Part shown: positions 55,371-63,883 of the stretch, piece after piece
How positions within the stretch are numbered: the first letter of the stretch is position 1
Layout: every line of letters begins with the position of its first letter
The notes under the pieces: model-generated
Database searches by the model: none
What the model was told of the DNA's origin: nothing
Seen by the model: the letters and a program-made list of their open reading frames with translations, nothing else
NCBI RefSeq assembly: GCF_009733535.1
Contig: NZ_SMMI01000014.1
Location: 54,054 to 118,053, forward strand
Reading direction: 5' to 3'
Source: Sphingobacterium endophyticum
GTDB lineage: Bacteria; Bacteroidota; Bacteroidia; Sphingobacteriales; Sphingobacteriaceae
Length of the DNA stretch: 64,000 bases
Made by a program: the position numbers and the translations under genes

Positions 55371-55382
55371 ATGTTTTTTTAA

Positions 55383-57308
55383 TTAAACAGTGATTTCTTT
55401 TATTAATAAATCTTTAAATTCTTCTGGTGTAATCGAACCTAAGTCCACTCCACCGTGTTTACGCACAGAGATTGTTCCGTTTTCCATCTCTTTCTCCCCT
55501 ACAATCAACATGTAAGGCATTTTCTTCACCTCAGCATCACGGATCTTACGCCCAACTTTTTCGTCACGTAAGTCAATCAGACCGCGAATATCGGAATTAT
55601 TTAGCGATTCCAAAAGTTTTTGAGCATATTCTTCATATTTTTCTGACACCGGCAGGATGATAAACTGCTCAGGAGCAAGCCATAACGGAAATTGCCCCCC
55701 GCAATGCTCGATCAATACGGCAACAAATCTTTCCAACGATCCAAATGGCGCTCGGTGGATCATCACCGGACGATGCTTCATGTTATCACTACCTGTGTAT
55801 TCAAGCTCAAAACGCTCCGGTAAGTTATAATCTACCTGAATCGTTCCCAATTGCCATTTTCTACCCAAAGCATCTTTCACCATGAAGTCCAATTTTGGAC
55901 CATAAAATGCAGCCTCGCCATACTCAACTACTGTTGGTAAGCCCTTCTCTGCCGCAGATTCGATAATCGCCGCCTCCGCTAGTGCCCAGTTCTCATCAGA
56001 ACCAATGTACTTGGTTTTGTTTTCTGGATCTCTTAACGAAATCTGTGCTGTAAACTCATTAAACCCTAAAGCTCCAAATACATAGAGCACGAGGTCAATG
56101 ACTTTCTTGAATTCTTCTTTTACTTGATCCGGACGACAGAACAAGTGTGCATCATCTTGAGTAAACCCTCTTACACGTGTTAATCCATGTAATTCACCGG
56201 ACTGCTCATAACGATACACGGTTCCAAATTCTGCAAAACGAACCGGAAGCTCCTTGTACGAGCGAGGTTTTGTTTTGTAGATTTCACAATGGTGTGGACA
56301 GTTCATTGGTTTTAACAAGAACTCCTCACCATCAACAGGAGTTTTGATAGGCTGGAAAGAATCCGCACCATACTTCTCATAGTGTCCTGAAGTTATATAA
56401 AGCTGTTTATGGCCAATATGCGGTGTAATAACCGGCTCATAACCCGCCTTAATCTGTGCTTTTTGTAAAAAATCCTGCAACTTCTGTCTCAAAGCAGTTC
56501 CTTTCGGCAACCATAACGGCAAGCCCATTCCTACTTTCTCTGAAAATGCAAAAAGTTCCAGTTCCTTACCCAACTTGCGGTGGTCACGTTTCTTTGCTTC
56601 CTCGATGAATTTTAAATATTCAGTCAACTCAGACGCCTTAGGAAAAGTAACCCCATAGATACGAGTCAATTGCTTACGAGTTTCATCCCCGCGCCAATAT
56701 GCACCAGCAACGTTGGTTAATTTTATAGCTTTAATAAAACCTGTATTTGGAATATGTGGTCCACGACACAGGTCCGTAAAGTTACCTTGTGAATAAAAAG
56801 TGATCTTCCCATCTTCAAGATCTTTGATCAAGTCCAACTTGTACTCATCACCTTTATCTTCGAAATAAGCTAATGCATCCGCTTTTGAGACTGCTTTACG
56901 TTCAAAAACTTCTTTTTGCTTCGCTAACTCCAGCATTTTATCCTCAATCTGCTTGAAATCATCAGACGAGAATTCGCGATCTCCAAAATCAACATCGTAG
57001 TAAAACCCTGTTTCAATGGATGGACCGATTCCAAATTTGACACCTGGATAAAGTGCTTCCAAAGCTTCTGCTAGTAAGTGTGCGGATGAATGCCAAAAGG
57101 TTGATTTTCCCTTTTCGTCATTCCAAGTCAATAACTTAACTGATGAATCTGCTTCGATAGGTCTTGAAGCATCCCAAACCTCACCGTTAACTTCTGCAGC
57201 TAGTACATTTCTAGCTAATCCTTCGGAAATTGATTGAGCAACCTGCATTGCAGTAGTGCCCTGTTCATACTGACGTACTGAACCGTCAGGAAGTGTAATG
57301 TTAATCAT
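55383..57308 (-). CDS. thrS: Threonyl-tRNA synthetase
   Basis: ThrRS charges tRNA-Thr and edits Ser-tRNA-Thr. The 641-residue protein has the N-terminal TGS domain ([16 protein letters not shown]). The editing domain shows [16 protein letters not shown] (His-x3-His) and [13 protein letters not shown]. The class II catalytic core has [23 protein letters not shown] (motif 2) and [18 protein letters not shown] (motif 3), with zinc ligands in [10 protein letters not shown]. The anticodon domain is C-terminal. It heads thrS-infC-rpmI-rplT. The upstream leader is about 95 bases. Confidence 0.98.
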   Translation of the reverse strand: MINITLPDGSVRQYEQGTTAMQVAQSISEGLARNVLAAEVNGEVWDASRPIEADSSVKLLTWNDEKGKSTFWHSSAHLLAEALEALYPGVKFGIGPSIETGFYYDVDFGDREFSSDDFKQIEDKMLELAKQKEVFERKAVSKADALAYFEDKGDEYKLDLIKDLEDGKITFYSQGNFTDLCRGPHIPNTGFIKAIKLTNVAGAYWRGDETRKQLTRIYGVTFPKASELTEYLKFIEEAKKRDHRKLGKELELFAFSEKVGMGLPLWLPKGTALRQKLQDFLQKAQIKAGYEPVITPHIGHKQLYITSGHYEKYGADSFQPIKTPVDGEEFLLKPMNCPHHCEIYKTKPRSYKELPVRFAEFGTVYRYEQSGELHGLTRVRGFTQDDAHLFCRPDQVKEEFKKVIDLVLYVFGALGFNEFTAQISLRDPENKTKYIGSDENWALAEAAIIESAAEKGLPTVVEYGEAAFYGPKLDFMVKDALGRKWQLGTIQVDYNLPERFELEYTGSDNMKHRPVMIHRAPFGSLERFVAVLIEHCGGQFPLWLAPEQFIILPVSEKYEEYAQKLLESLNNSDIRGLIDLRDEKVGRKIRDAEVKKMPYMLIVGEKEMENGTISVRKHGGVDLGSITPEEFKDLLIKEITV

Positions 57309-57835
57309 TTACAACTATGATTTATTGTTTGTATAAAAATGCAACCTTCGTCAATGTGTACAATTACATTGGATTATAAAGGTCACCTGAATTAATGCAA
57401 TGCAAAATTACGGAAATTTTATGTCTTTTAAAAATGATGCGGCAAGCAAAAAAGTTTATTTTCAGTCATTTCACTAGGTTTTTTGTTGTAATTCAGTAAT
57501 CCCAATGGGCCTTTTTTTTATTCTCTGGTTTTTGATAGAGTTTTACACCTGTTTTGGCTGTGTTTTGCTCGTGTTTTGCTCGTGTCTCATCCACAGCATG
57601 TCCAAAGGTCATCCGGCGCTCGTCCGCTTGTGAGCGGACGAGCGCCGGATTATGGCTGGATGAGGTGCGGACCAGACACGAGCAAAACACGACTGAAACC
57701 CGAGCAGAACCAAAGCTGGGCCTAATCAGGGCAAAATGACAGTAAACAGGGATTTAAGTCACCTTGAGGTCAGGCTTTGCGATTAATTCCATATCTCTTG
57801 TTTTTTTTCTAATTTTGCATCTCAAATTCAGAGAC
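57309..57835. other. Divergent thrS/queE spacer with promoters and large palindrome
   Basis: This 527-base spacer holds the thrS promoter side (a -7 box TAATTTTG on the leftward strand at 57410-57403) and a small leader hairpin (CAATGT / ACATTG). The middle (about 57555-57700) holds a GC-rich palindromic element. The queE side has a -7 box TAATTTTG at 57810-57817. Two open frames of about 60 codons inside the palindrome are by-products of its symmetry. Confidence 0.6.
57555..57700. repeat. GC-rich long imperfect palindrome with 11-base tandem units
   Basis: The inner stem is perfect: ATCCGGCGCTCGTCCGC at 57611-57627 and its complement at 57634-57650, with a 6-base loop. Outside it TCATCCA (57587-57593) pairs with TGGATGA (57657-57663), and an 18-base arm at 57570-57587 pairs exactly with 57674-57691. 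The outer arm is built of tandem GTGTTTTGCTC units. Base composition is strikingly GC-rich against its surroundings. It lies between divergent genes where no terminator is needed, so it looks like an inserted repeat element. Confidence 0.75.
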
Positions 57836-58459
57836 ATGTCAAATCAAGTTCCAGAGGACGGCACCTATCTTCCATTGATGGAAGAGTTTTACACGATACA
57901 GGGGGAAGGATATCATACAGGGAAGGCAGCTTACTTTATCCGTTTAGGAGGTTGCGACGTGGGTTGCCATTGGTGCGACGTAAAAGAAAGCTGGGATGCT
58001 GAACTACATCCACTAACATCAGCAGATGTTATCGTTGAACACGCATTGCAGCATCCAGCAAAAACAGTTGTTATTACAGGCGGAGAGCCCCTACTATACA
58101 ATTTAACTTATTTGACTCAAAAGCTTAAAGAGGCTGGAATCAAAATTTTTCTGGAAACATCAGGAGCCTATCCACTGACTGGTTATTGGGACTGGATATG
58201 TTTATCTCCAAAGAAATTCAAGGGACCAAGAGAGGATGTCTTGAGCGCAGCCGGAGAATTGAAGGTAATCGTATTCAACAAAAGTGATTTCCAATGGGCG
58301 GAAGAACATGCGAAATTTGTTGGCGCAAACTGCAAACTTTACCTGCAACCTGAATGGTCAAAAGCTGATGAAATGACCCCATTAATCATCGATTACGTGA
58401 AAGAAAATCCTAAATGGGAAATTTCTTTGCAAACCCATAAGTATTTGAATATACCGTAA
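57836..58459 (+). CDS. queE: 7-carboxy-7-deazaguanine synthase
   Basis: QueE is a radical-SAM enzyme that makes the 7-deazaguanine ring of queuosine and related modified bases. The cluster-binding cysteines are Cys40, Cys44 and Cys47 in GGCDVGCHWCD. EEFYTIQGEGYHTGKAAYFIRL precedes them, and VVITGGEPLLYN is the SAM-binding glycine motif. ICLSPKKFKGP and LYLQPEWSK complete the family pattern. I start at MSNQ (207 residues). The longer frame begins with TTG and adds 24 hydrophobic residues that do not fit the family. A heptamer repeat starts at its stop. Confidence 0.9.
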   Translation: MSNQVPEDGTYLPLMEEFYTIQGEGYHTGKAAYFIRLGGCDVGCHWCDVKESWDAELHPLTSADVIVEHALQHPAKTVVITGGEPLLYNLTYLTQKLKEAGIKIFLETSGAYPLTGYWDWICLSPKKFKGPREDVLSAAGELKVIVFNKSDFQWAEEHAKFVGANCKLYLQPEWSKADEMTPLIIDYVKENPKWEISLQTHKYLNIP

Positions 58460-58552
58460 GGGAGACAATAGACATTAGACATAAGACAAAAGAGCCTGGA
58501 TGGTGGTTATATGTTTAAGACACTAGACAAAAGACATAAGATTAAGAGCCTA
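58458..58552 (+). repeat. WWAGACA heptamer repeat after queE, two blocks
   Basis: From the TAA stop the sequence reads GGGAGACAATAGACATTAG, then ACATAAGACAAAAGAGCC. A second, related block (AGACACTAGACAAAAGACAT) begins near 58517 and also ends AAGAGCCT. The block has thus been duplicated with a unit of roughly 50-60 bases. Confidence 0.75.
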
Positions 58553-58571
58553 GTTGGTTTTTAGTAGGAAA

Positions 58572-58604
58572 AAAAAGACTTTAGTGATGAGCTAAAGTCT
58601 TTTT
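58572..58604. terminator. Terminator between converging queE and the sulfatase gene
   Basis: AAAAAGACTTTAG and CTAAAGTCTTTTT form a 13-base stem with a 7-base loop and A/T tracts on both sides. Confidence 0.9.
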
Positions 58605-58637
58605 GTATTTGACAAGATTAAAATTCCAGTTGGCAAA

Positions 58638-58683
58638 ATCTACTGTCTTATGTCTACTGTCTTATGTCTACTGCCTACTGCTT
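58638..58683 (-). repeat. WWAGACA heptamer repeat inside the sulfatase 3' end
   Basis: On the leftward strand the units read GTAGGCA, GTAGACA, TAAGACA, GTAGACA, TAAGACA, GTAG, a clean seven-base period. The first five units are in the coding frame, and the stop TAG is itself part of a unit. Confidence 0.85.
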
Positions 58684-60088
58684 CCTGGAACGGAAAAATA
58701 TCACTTTCAATTCTGGCTTCTGCCATGATTTTCTTGGCTTTCTGAACCAATTCTGGATGTTTTGAGGCAATATTGTTTTGTTCAGCTATATCGGTTGGCA
58801 GATGGTAGATTGCAATTTCTGCATTGGGGTCGTTTTTAGCATTCAACCGGATGGCTTTGTAATCGCCCATGCGGATTCCTTGCTTCCCTCCTTGCTCATG
58901 GAATTCCCAATACAAATATTCATGTTCCTTTTGACCTTTCTTTCCTAATAAGGTAGGTAAGAAACTAATGCCGTCGGTTTTTTTGATGGGCTTTGCCTGA
59001 GCCACTTCCAATAAAGTGGGTGCTATGTCCCAAAAAGCTGCAACATGATTTGACTTGCTGTTGGGTTTTATCTTAGCTGGCCACTGAACAAGAAATGGGG
59101 TACGGACGCCACCTTCATAGAGATCGCGTTTATTTCCACGGAAAGGTCCTGAGCTTTTAAAGAAGTCAGGGTCGGCCCCTCCTTCTCGGTGAGAACCATT
59201 GTCACTCGTAAAGATGATAATGGTATTCTCCAACATACCTTCCTCTTCCAAGGCAGAAACAACTTCACCCACCTGTTCGTCCAAACGAGTAACCATTGCC
59301 GCAAAAGTTGCTCTTGGCTTATCCTGCGAGGTATAACCTATACCTGCATTTGGTCCATAAGGGCTTCCTTTGAATGGTTTTTCCTCAAATTTACCATCAA
59401 ACTTCTTGAAGATTTCATCATCCGGAACGATTAATTCCGCATGTGGCAATACAGTAGGAATAAACAGAAAAAGAGGAGCATCCCAATAATTATGGATAAA
59501 TGTCAATGACTTTTTATGAATAAGATCCGGGGCGTATATTTCAGTTTTGGATAGGTTTTCATTAGCATCCAATTCTATTCTTTCCTCATTATCCCATAAA
59601 TGCGTTGGATAATAGCGGTGAGATTGCCGCTGGCAGTTATAACCAAAAAACTCATCGAATCCTTTTTTCAAAGGATCACCTGAAGTGCCAACCATACCCA
59701 ATCCCCATTTTCCAAACGCTCCTGTTTTATAGCCTGCATTTTTTAGTGCCATCGCAAAGGTTTCAATATTTTGGGCTAATGGTTCTTGACCTTCCGGGTT
59801 GATTTCTTTGTTCCCGCGAATATAGGTATGTCCAGTGTGCTGACCGGTCATTAAGGCAGACCGTGAAGGCGCACAAACTGGGGCTCCAGCATAAAAATCG
59901 GTAAATAAGATTCCTTTTTCAGCTAAAGCATCAATATTTGGAGTGCTGAATTTTTCTTGGCCATAGACACTTAAATCTCCATATCCCAAGTCATCAGCAA
60001 GGATCAGTACAATATTTGGTTTTTTGGATTGAGCAAAGACAATCAGGTTAAGAAAGATTAACCCAATCAATAAAGAGTATTTACGCAT
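58640..60088 (-). CDS. Exported sulfatase (formylglycine type)
   Basis: The 482-residue protein has a signal peptide (KYSLLIGLIFLNLIVFAQ) and the alkaline-phosphatase-superfamily sulfatase fold. PNIVLILADDLGYGDLSVYG carries the two metal Asp residues, and the maturation motif is Cys72-Ala-Pro-Ser-Arg76 followed by SALMTGQ. IIIFTSDNGSHREGG supplies the Asp-Asn. The Cys is converted to formylglycine by a separate enzyme that is not in the window. The last dozen residues (VGSRHKTVDIRQ) are encoded by the heptamer repeat, so the native C-terminus has been replaced or extended. The substrate is probably a sulfated glycan. Confidence 0.9.
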   Translation of the reverse strand: MRKYSLLIGLIFLNLIVFAQSKKPNIVLILADDLGYGDLSVYGQEKFSTPNIDALAEKGILFTDFYAGAPVCAPSRSALMTGQHTGHTYIRGNKEINPEGQEPLAQNIETFAMALKNAGYKTGAFGKWGLGMVGTSGDPLKKGFDEFFGYNCQRQSHRYYPTHLWDNEERIELDANENLSKTEIYAPDLIHKKSLTFIHNYWDAPLFLFIPTVLPHAELIVPDDEIFKKFDGKFEEKPFKGSPYGPNAGIGYTSQDKPRATFAAMVTRLDEQVGEVVSALEEEGMLENTIIIFTSDNGSHREGGADPDFFKSSGPFRGNKRDLYEGGVRTPFLVQWPAKIKPNSKSNHVAAFWDIAPTLLEVAQAKPIKKTDGISFLPTLLGKKGQKEHEYLYWEFHEQGGKQGIRMGDYKAIRLNAKNDPNAEIAIYHLPTDIAEQNNIASKHPELVQKAKKIMAEARIESDIFPFQEAVGSRHKTVDIRQ

Positions 60089-60089
60089 A

Positions 60090-61163
60090 TTAAAGTTTTA
60101 TTACCGCCCCTGTTTTAACGGATTCATCACAGGCAATTGCGATCTGAAGGCTATTGATAGCATCCTGCATGGACTTTTCCAAATTCAGATCCTGTTCAAT
60201 AGCTTTTAAAAAGAAACGCTGTTCTCGATTACATAATTCCTGATGATCAGGTTCATCCGTAAGATCAATCCATTCATCTTTTTTAATAAATTCATTCTGC
60301 TCATCAATATCAGCATAATGCACTTTCAAGGACTCGGTTTTCGTGTGTGATTCTACAGAATCAGAATTGCCAGATTTCCCAGCCTCCTTTGCAACAATCG
60401 AGACACAGCCTTTGGGGCCGATAACATCTTTAACAAAGAATGCCGTATCGCTGATCATAGGTCCCCAACCAGCTTCATACCATCCGACACTTCCATCATC
60501 GAAACGAATCTGTAGCTGCCCATAGTTATAATTATCGGAAGGGATATCATCCGTTAACCTTGCGCCAATTGCCGACACAGTTAAAGGTTTCGCATTCGTC
60601 ATTTGGCACATAACATCAATGTAATGCACGCCACAGTCAACGATCGGGCTTAGAGATTCCATCAAGCTGCGATGAACATCCCACATATAGCCGTGACTCT
60701 GTTGATTTAAATTCATACGCATGACTAGAGGAGCCCCCATTTTTTGAGCCACTTCAATGAACTTAATCCATGAAGGATGATGTCTCAAAATATAACCGAC
60801 GACTAATTTTTTATTAGCTGCCACTGCTGCATCGATAACCCGCTGAGCACCCAGGACAGTATCCGCTAAAGGCTTTTCAATAAATACATGCGCATTTGCT
60901 TGAAACGCCTTAACGGCATATTCCTCATGAGTATCTGGATAAGTAGAAATACAAACCGCATCAGGTTTTGTTTCCTCCAAAGCCTGATAGTAATCATCAA
61001 ACAATGGATAATTACTATTTAATTTTTCATTGAGTTTCGCTTTACTTTGTCCACGAGAGACTAACCCTACAATCTCAAACTCATCTATTTGATGATAGGC
61101 CGTAGCATGGGAAGCCCCCATATTACCACAACCCACCACTAAAATCTTAATCTTTTCTGCCAT
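60090..61163 (-). CDS. Gfo/Idh/MocA-family oxidoreductase
   Basis: The 357-residue NAD(P)-dependent protein has the Rossmann loop KILVVGCGNMGASHATAY and the family EKPLADTV motif with the catalytic Lys. A C-terminal alpha/beta domain includes PIVDCGVHYIDVMCQM, with the candidate catalytic Asp-His pair. Substrates are often sugars, amino sugars or inositols. It lies 1 base upstream of the sulfatase gene and 15 bases after a second member, so the three form a unit. Confidence 0.87.
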   Translation of the reverse strand: MAEKIKILVVGCGNMGASHATAYHQIDEFEIVGLVSRGQSKAKLNEKLNSNYPLFDDYYQALEETKPDAVCISTYPDTHEEYAVKAFQANAHVFIEKPLADTVLGAQRVIDAAVAANKKLVVGYILRHHPSWIKFIEVAQKMGAPLVMRMNLNQQSHGYMWDVHRSLMESLSPIVDCGVHYIDVMCQMTNAKPLTVSAIGARLTDDIPSDNYNYGQLQIRFDDGSVGWYEAGWGPMISDTAFFVKDVIGPKGCVSIVAKEAGKSGNSDSVESHTKTESLKVHYADIDEQNEFIKKDEWIDLTDEPDHQELCNREQRFFLKAIEQDLNLEKSMQDAINSLQIAIACDESVKTGAVIKL

Positions 61164-61178
61164 TTCTGCTGATATCCT

Positions 61179-62441
61179 TTATGAATTAGCTAATCCAGGT
61201 CTAGGAATTCTTGCAGAATCCACTGCCATTTCCCAACTATATTCATCGGAACTAGGTCCGTATGTTTTTGTAGAATTTTCAATTTCCTCCAAACTAATGA
61301 TCTTTCCTGTATAAGCTGCCTCACGGGCCCAGATCGCCAATAAGGTAGAATCAGCCATAAAATCACCATCATTAATGATTTCCTTATTTTTTATTGCTGC
61401 AAAAAGCTCATCATGTTGGGTTTGGTACATATTATTCATTTTACCAGTAAATTTCCAAGGGTTTGCCCCTTTGATTTCATAACTAGATAAAACGCTGATA
61501 TTCATATTTCCTTTGGTACCAATTGCTTCAACGGAGTTTCTTGGCTGGGTACCGTTCTGCTGCCTTCCGAAATGGAAACCCTTCAGGCCATCACCGTAGT
61601 CAAATTCAACAGCAAAATGATCGAAAACATTTCCGTATTTATCCCAAGGTTTGCTCTGTCGACCACCAGTACCAGAAACTGATTTCGGCAAGCCACGGTT
61701 CAACATCCAGTTCATAAAGTCGATACTGTGAACCGTCTGTTCAACGATGATATCACCCGAATAACGTTGGTAATAGTACCAGTTATATAGCTGGTAGGTC
61801 AGATCATTCCAATCTGCCTGTCTAGGTTTTTCAGTAAGCTCACCCCCAAGGCGAAAAGTACTGATGGCATAGATATCCCCAATTTCACCAGCATGCACTA
61901 ATTTTGCCAATTCTCTATTTGGAGTTGAGTAGCGGAAGCAATAGCCAGAAACGACATTCAGTTTTTTCTCTTTTGCCAATTTCACAGCTTCACGCACCTT
62001 ATGAACCCCCGGAACATCTACCGCCATCGGTTTCTCACAGAAGATGTGTCTTCCTTTGCTTACCGCTTCGGCAATATGGTCAGGTCTAAAGCAAGGTGGG
62101 GAAGCCAACAAAACAACATCTACATCAGAAGCGATCAGCTTTTTGTAGGCATCGAATCCTATGTATTTTCTTTTTTCCGGAACATTGACACGTTCCTTAT
62201 GAGCTTCTTTTAAAGAAGCCAATGCTGTTTCCAATTGTGCAGGAAATATATCTGCCAATGCCACAATCTCAACATCAGGATCGGCTGTTAAAGCTTGAAA
62301 AGCCGCCCCAGTTCCACGTCCCCCACAACCAACTAATCCAACTTTTATTTTTTTCTTGAAATCTAGGTTTGTATTTGAGAGGTCTAAAGAAGTAGCACCA
62401 AGGATGATACCACCATTTTTAATAAAATTTCTTCGGTCCAT
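61179..62441 (-). CDS. Gfo/Idh/MocA-family oxidoreductase with twin-arginine-like leader
   Basis: The 420-residue protein begins MDRRNFIKNGGIILGATSLD, a Tat-like leader. The family Rossmann loop KVGLVGCGGRGTGAAF, the FCEKPMAVDVPG motif (catalytic Lys) and a C-terminal domain with VEQTVHSIDFMNW follow. Tat-borne members act in the periplasm with a preloaded nucleotide; several are glycoside hydrolases of unusual, NAD-dependent mechanism (GH109-like). That makes it a plausible glycan-processing partner of the sulfatase. It is the first gene of the leftward three-gene unit. Confidence 0.87.
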   Translation of the reverse strand: MDRRNFIKNGGIILGATSLDLSNTNLDFKKKIKVGLVGCGGRGTGAAFQALTADPDVEIVALADIFPAQLETALASLKEAHKERVNVPEKRKYIGFDAYKKLIASDVDVVLLASPPCFRPDHIAEAVSKGRHIFCEKPMAVDVPGVHKVREAVKLAKEKKLNVVSGYCFRYSTPNRELAKLVHAGEIGDIYAISTFRLGGELTEKPRQADWNDLTYQLYNWYYYQRYSGDIIVEQTVHSIDFMNWMLNRGLPKSVSGTGGRQSKPWDKYGNVFDHFAVEFDYGDGLKGFHFGRQQNGTQPRNSVEAIGTKGNMNISVLSSYEIKGANPWKFTGKMNNMYQTQHDELFAAIKNKEIINDGDFMADSTLLAIWAREAAYTGKIISLEEIENSTKTYGPSSDEYSWEMAVDSARIPRPGLANS

Positions 62442-62555
62442 TTCGTTTATTTTTGAACGATTCAGATTGATTTAATACGATTGATGTTATGTTATTTCAA
62501 TAAATAATTGAAAAATTATCTATTTTCACAGCAAAATAACAATTATTACAATTTT

Positions 62556-63821
62556 ATGCAAATAACCGATACAGAAGCCGGACCATTGATAGAAAATACG
62601 ACGGTGGTCTTCGGTCTATTAATGACCATCTTAGGTTTGGTTTTTTACACCTCCAGCCTTTCAAACAAGTATGTAAAAGGTTTCTACAACATTATACCTC
62701 CCCTTTTACTATGCTATTTTTTACCAGGATTATTGAATTCCTTTAATATTATCGACGGCGAAAATTCGCCACTGACCACCATTGGTAGTCGTTATTTCTT
62801 GCCTGCCTGTTTAATTCTATTTGTATTAAGCTTAGATCTAAAGGAAATGTGGGCATTAAGAAAACGAGCGGGTCTGATGTTTATCACAGGAACAGTTGGT
62901 ATCCTACTAGGGGGGCCATTGGCGGTTTATCTTACCTCTTTAGTAGCACCTGAAGTAGTTGGAGGTACAGGACCTGATGAGGTTTGGAGAGGCTTAGGTG
63001 CGTTAGCAGGTTCCTGGATTGGCGGAAGTGCTAATCAGGTAGCCTTAAAAGAAATCCTTCAGCCATCGCCAAATCTGTTTTCATCAATCATTGCAGTGGA
63101 CGTTTTTGTTGCCTATATCTGGATGGCATTCCTACTTTATGGAGCCAGCAAATACAAGAAATTCGATAAATTCTTTAATGCAGATTCAGAAGATGTTGAG
63201 CATTTAAAGGCAAAAATGGATGAAAGGGTAAAATTAAATAGCCGTAATCCTGAAACGAAGGATTATATGCTTATGATTGCCTTAGCATTTGGCGGTACAG
63301 GTTTGGCTACATTATTAGCAGAGCCTGTTGCAAATTTTATGGCTACACATTATCCAGAGACAGAGAAATTCTCCTTAACAAACAACTTTTTTTGGCTAAT
63401 CCTATTTGCTACCATATTTGGGATTTGCTGCTCCTTTACCCCTGCACAGAAATTGGAATATGCCGGTGCATCAAAAATTGGAACGGTCCTTTTGTATGTC
63501 TTGATTACGACCATCGGTATGCAGATGAATATCATGGCTATTTTAGGAAATCCAGGGCTGTTTATTGTAGGAATTATCTGGTTAAGTTTCCATGCATTGT
63601 TACTACTCATTGTTGGGAAAATTTTTAAAGTACCTTTCTTTTATTATGCGGTTGGAAGTATGTCAAATGTGGGCGGAGTAGCATCAGCATCCGTTATTTC
63701 AGCGGCATTCCATCCATCGTTAATTTCTGTTGGTGTAATTTTATCTGTATTTAGCTATGCAATCGGAACCTATGCAGGCTGGTTAACGGCGCTGTTAATG
63801 AAGATTGCGTCGGGGGTGTAG
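62556..63821 (+). CDS. DUF819-family integral membrane protein
   Basis: The 421-residue protein has about ten or eleven hydrophobic helices and the DUF819 (YjcL-like) pattern. KYVKGFYNIIPPLLLCYFLPGLLNSFNII comes first, then SRYFLPACLILFVLSLDLKEM and WRGLGALAGSWIGGSANQVALKE, the conserved glycine-rich block. A second Gly-rich repeat (SMSNVGGVASASVISAAFHPSL) lies near the end. The inverted-repeat-like layout resembles secondary carriers, but function is unknown. I start at ATG MQITDTEAG, not the TTG 16 codons earlier. The heptamer repeat begins at its stop. Confidence 0.8.
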   Translation: MQITDTEAGPLIENTTVVFGLLMTILGLVFYTSSLSNKYVKGFYNIIPPLLLCYFLPGLLNSFNIIDGENSPLTTIGSRYFLPACLILFVLSLDLKEMWALRKRAGLMFITGTVGILLGGPLAVYLTSLVAPEVVGGTGPDEVWRGLGALAGSWIGGSANQVALKEILQPSPNLFSSIIAVDVFVAYIWMAFLLYGASKYKKFDKFFNADSEDVEHLKAKMDERVKLNSRNPETKDYMLMIALAFGGTGLATLLAEPVANFMATHYPETEKFSLTNNFFWLILFATIFGICCSFTPAQKLEYAGASKIGTVLLYVLITTIGMQMNIMAILGNPGLFIVGIIWLSFHALLLLIVGKIFKVPFFYYAVGSMSNVGGVASASVISAAFHPSLISVGVILSVFSYAIGTYAGWLTALLMKIASGV

Positions 63822-63883
63822 GGGGAGATAATAGACAAAAGACAATAGACAATAGACAATAGACTAAAGACATAAGAGCCGAG
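63820..63883 (+). repeat. WWAGACA heptamer repeat after the DUF819 gene
   Basis: After the TAG stop and GGGGAGATA the sequence reads ATAGACA, AAAGACA, ATAGACA, ATAGACA, ATAGACT, AAAGACA, TAAGAGC: the longest and cleanest array in the window, with a strict seven-base period. Confidence 0.88.

Noticed and set aside
57309..57402. T-box riboswitch upstream of thrS
   Set aside because: The leader is under 100 bases, lacks the T-box motif and has no terminator before the start codon.
57555..57700. Integron attC site
   Set aside because: The palindrome lacks the conserved core sites (GTTRRRY and RYYYAAC) at its ends and no integrase or cassette array is near.
57493..57739. Two opposing open frames of about 60-65 codons in the thrS/queE spacer
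   Set aside because: They run through both arms of the palindrome and mirror each other; low-complexity translation and no start signal.
63820..63883. CRISPR-like array
   Set aside because: The units are 7 bases with no spacers, and no cas genes are present; it is a short tandem repeat.
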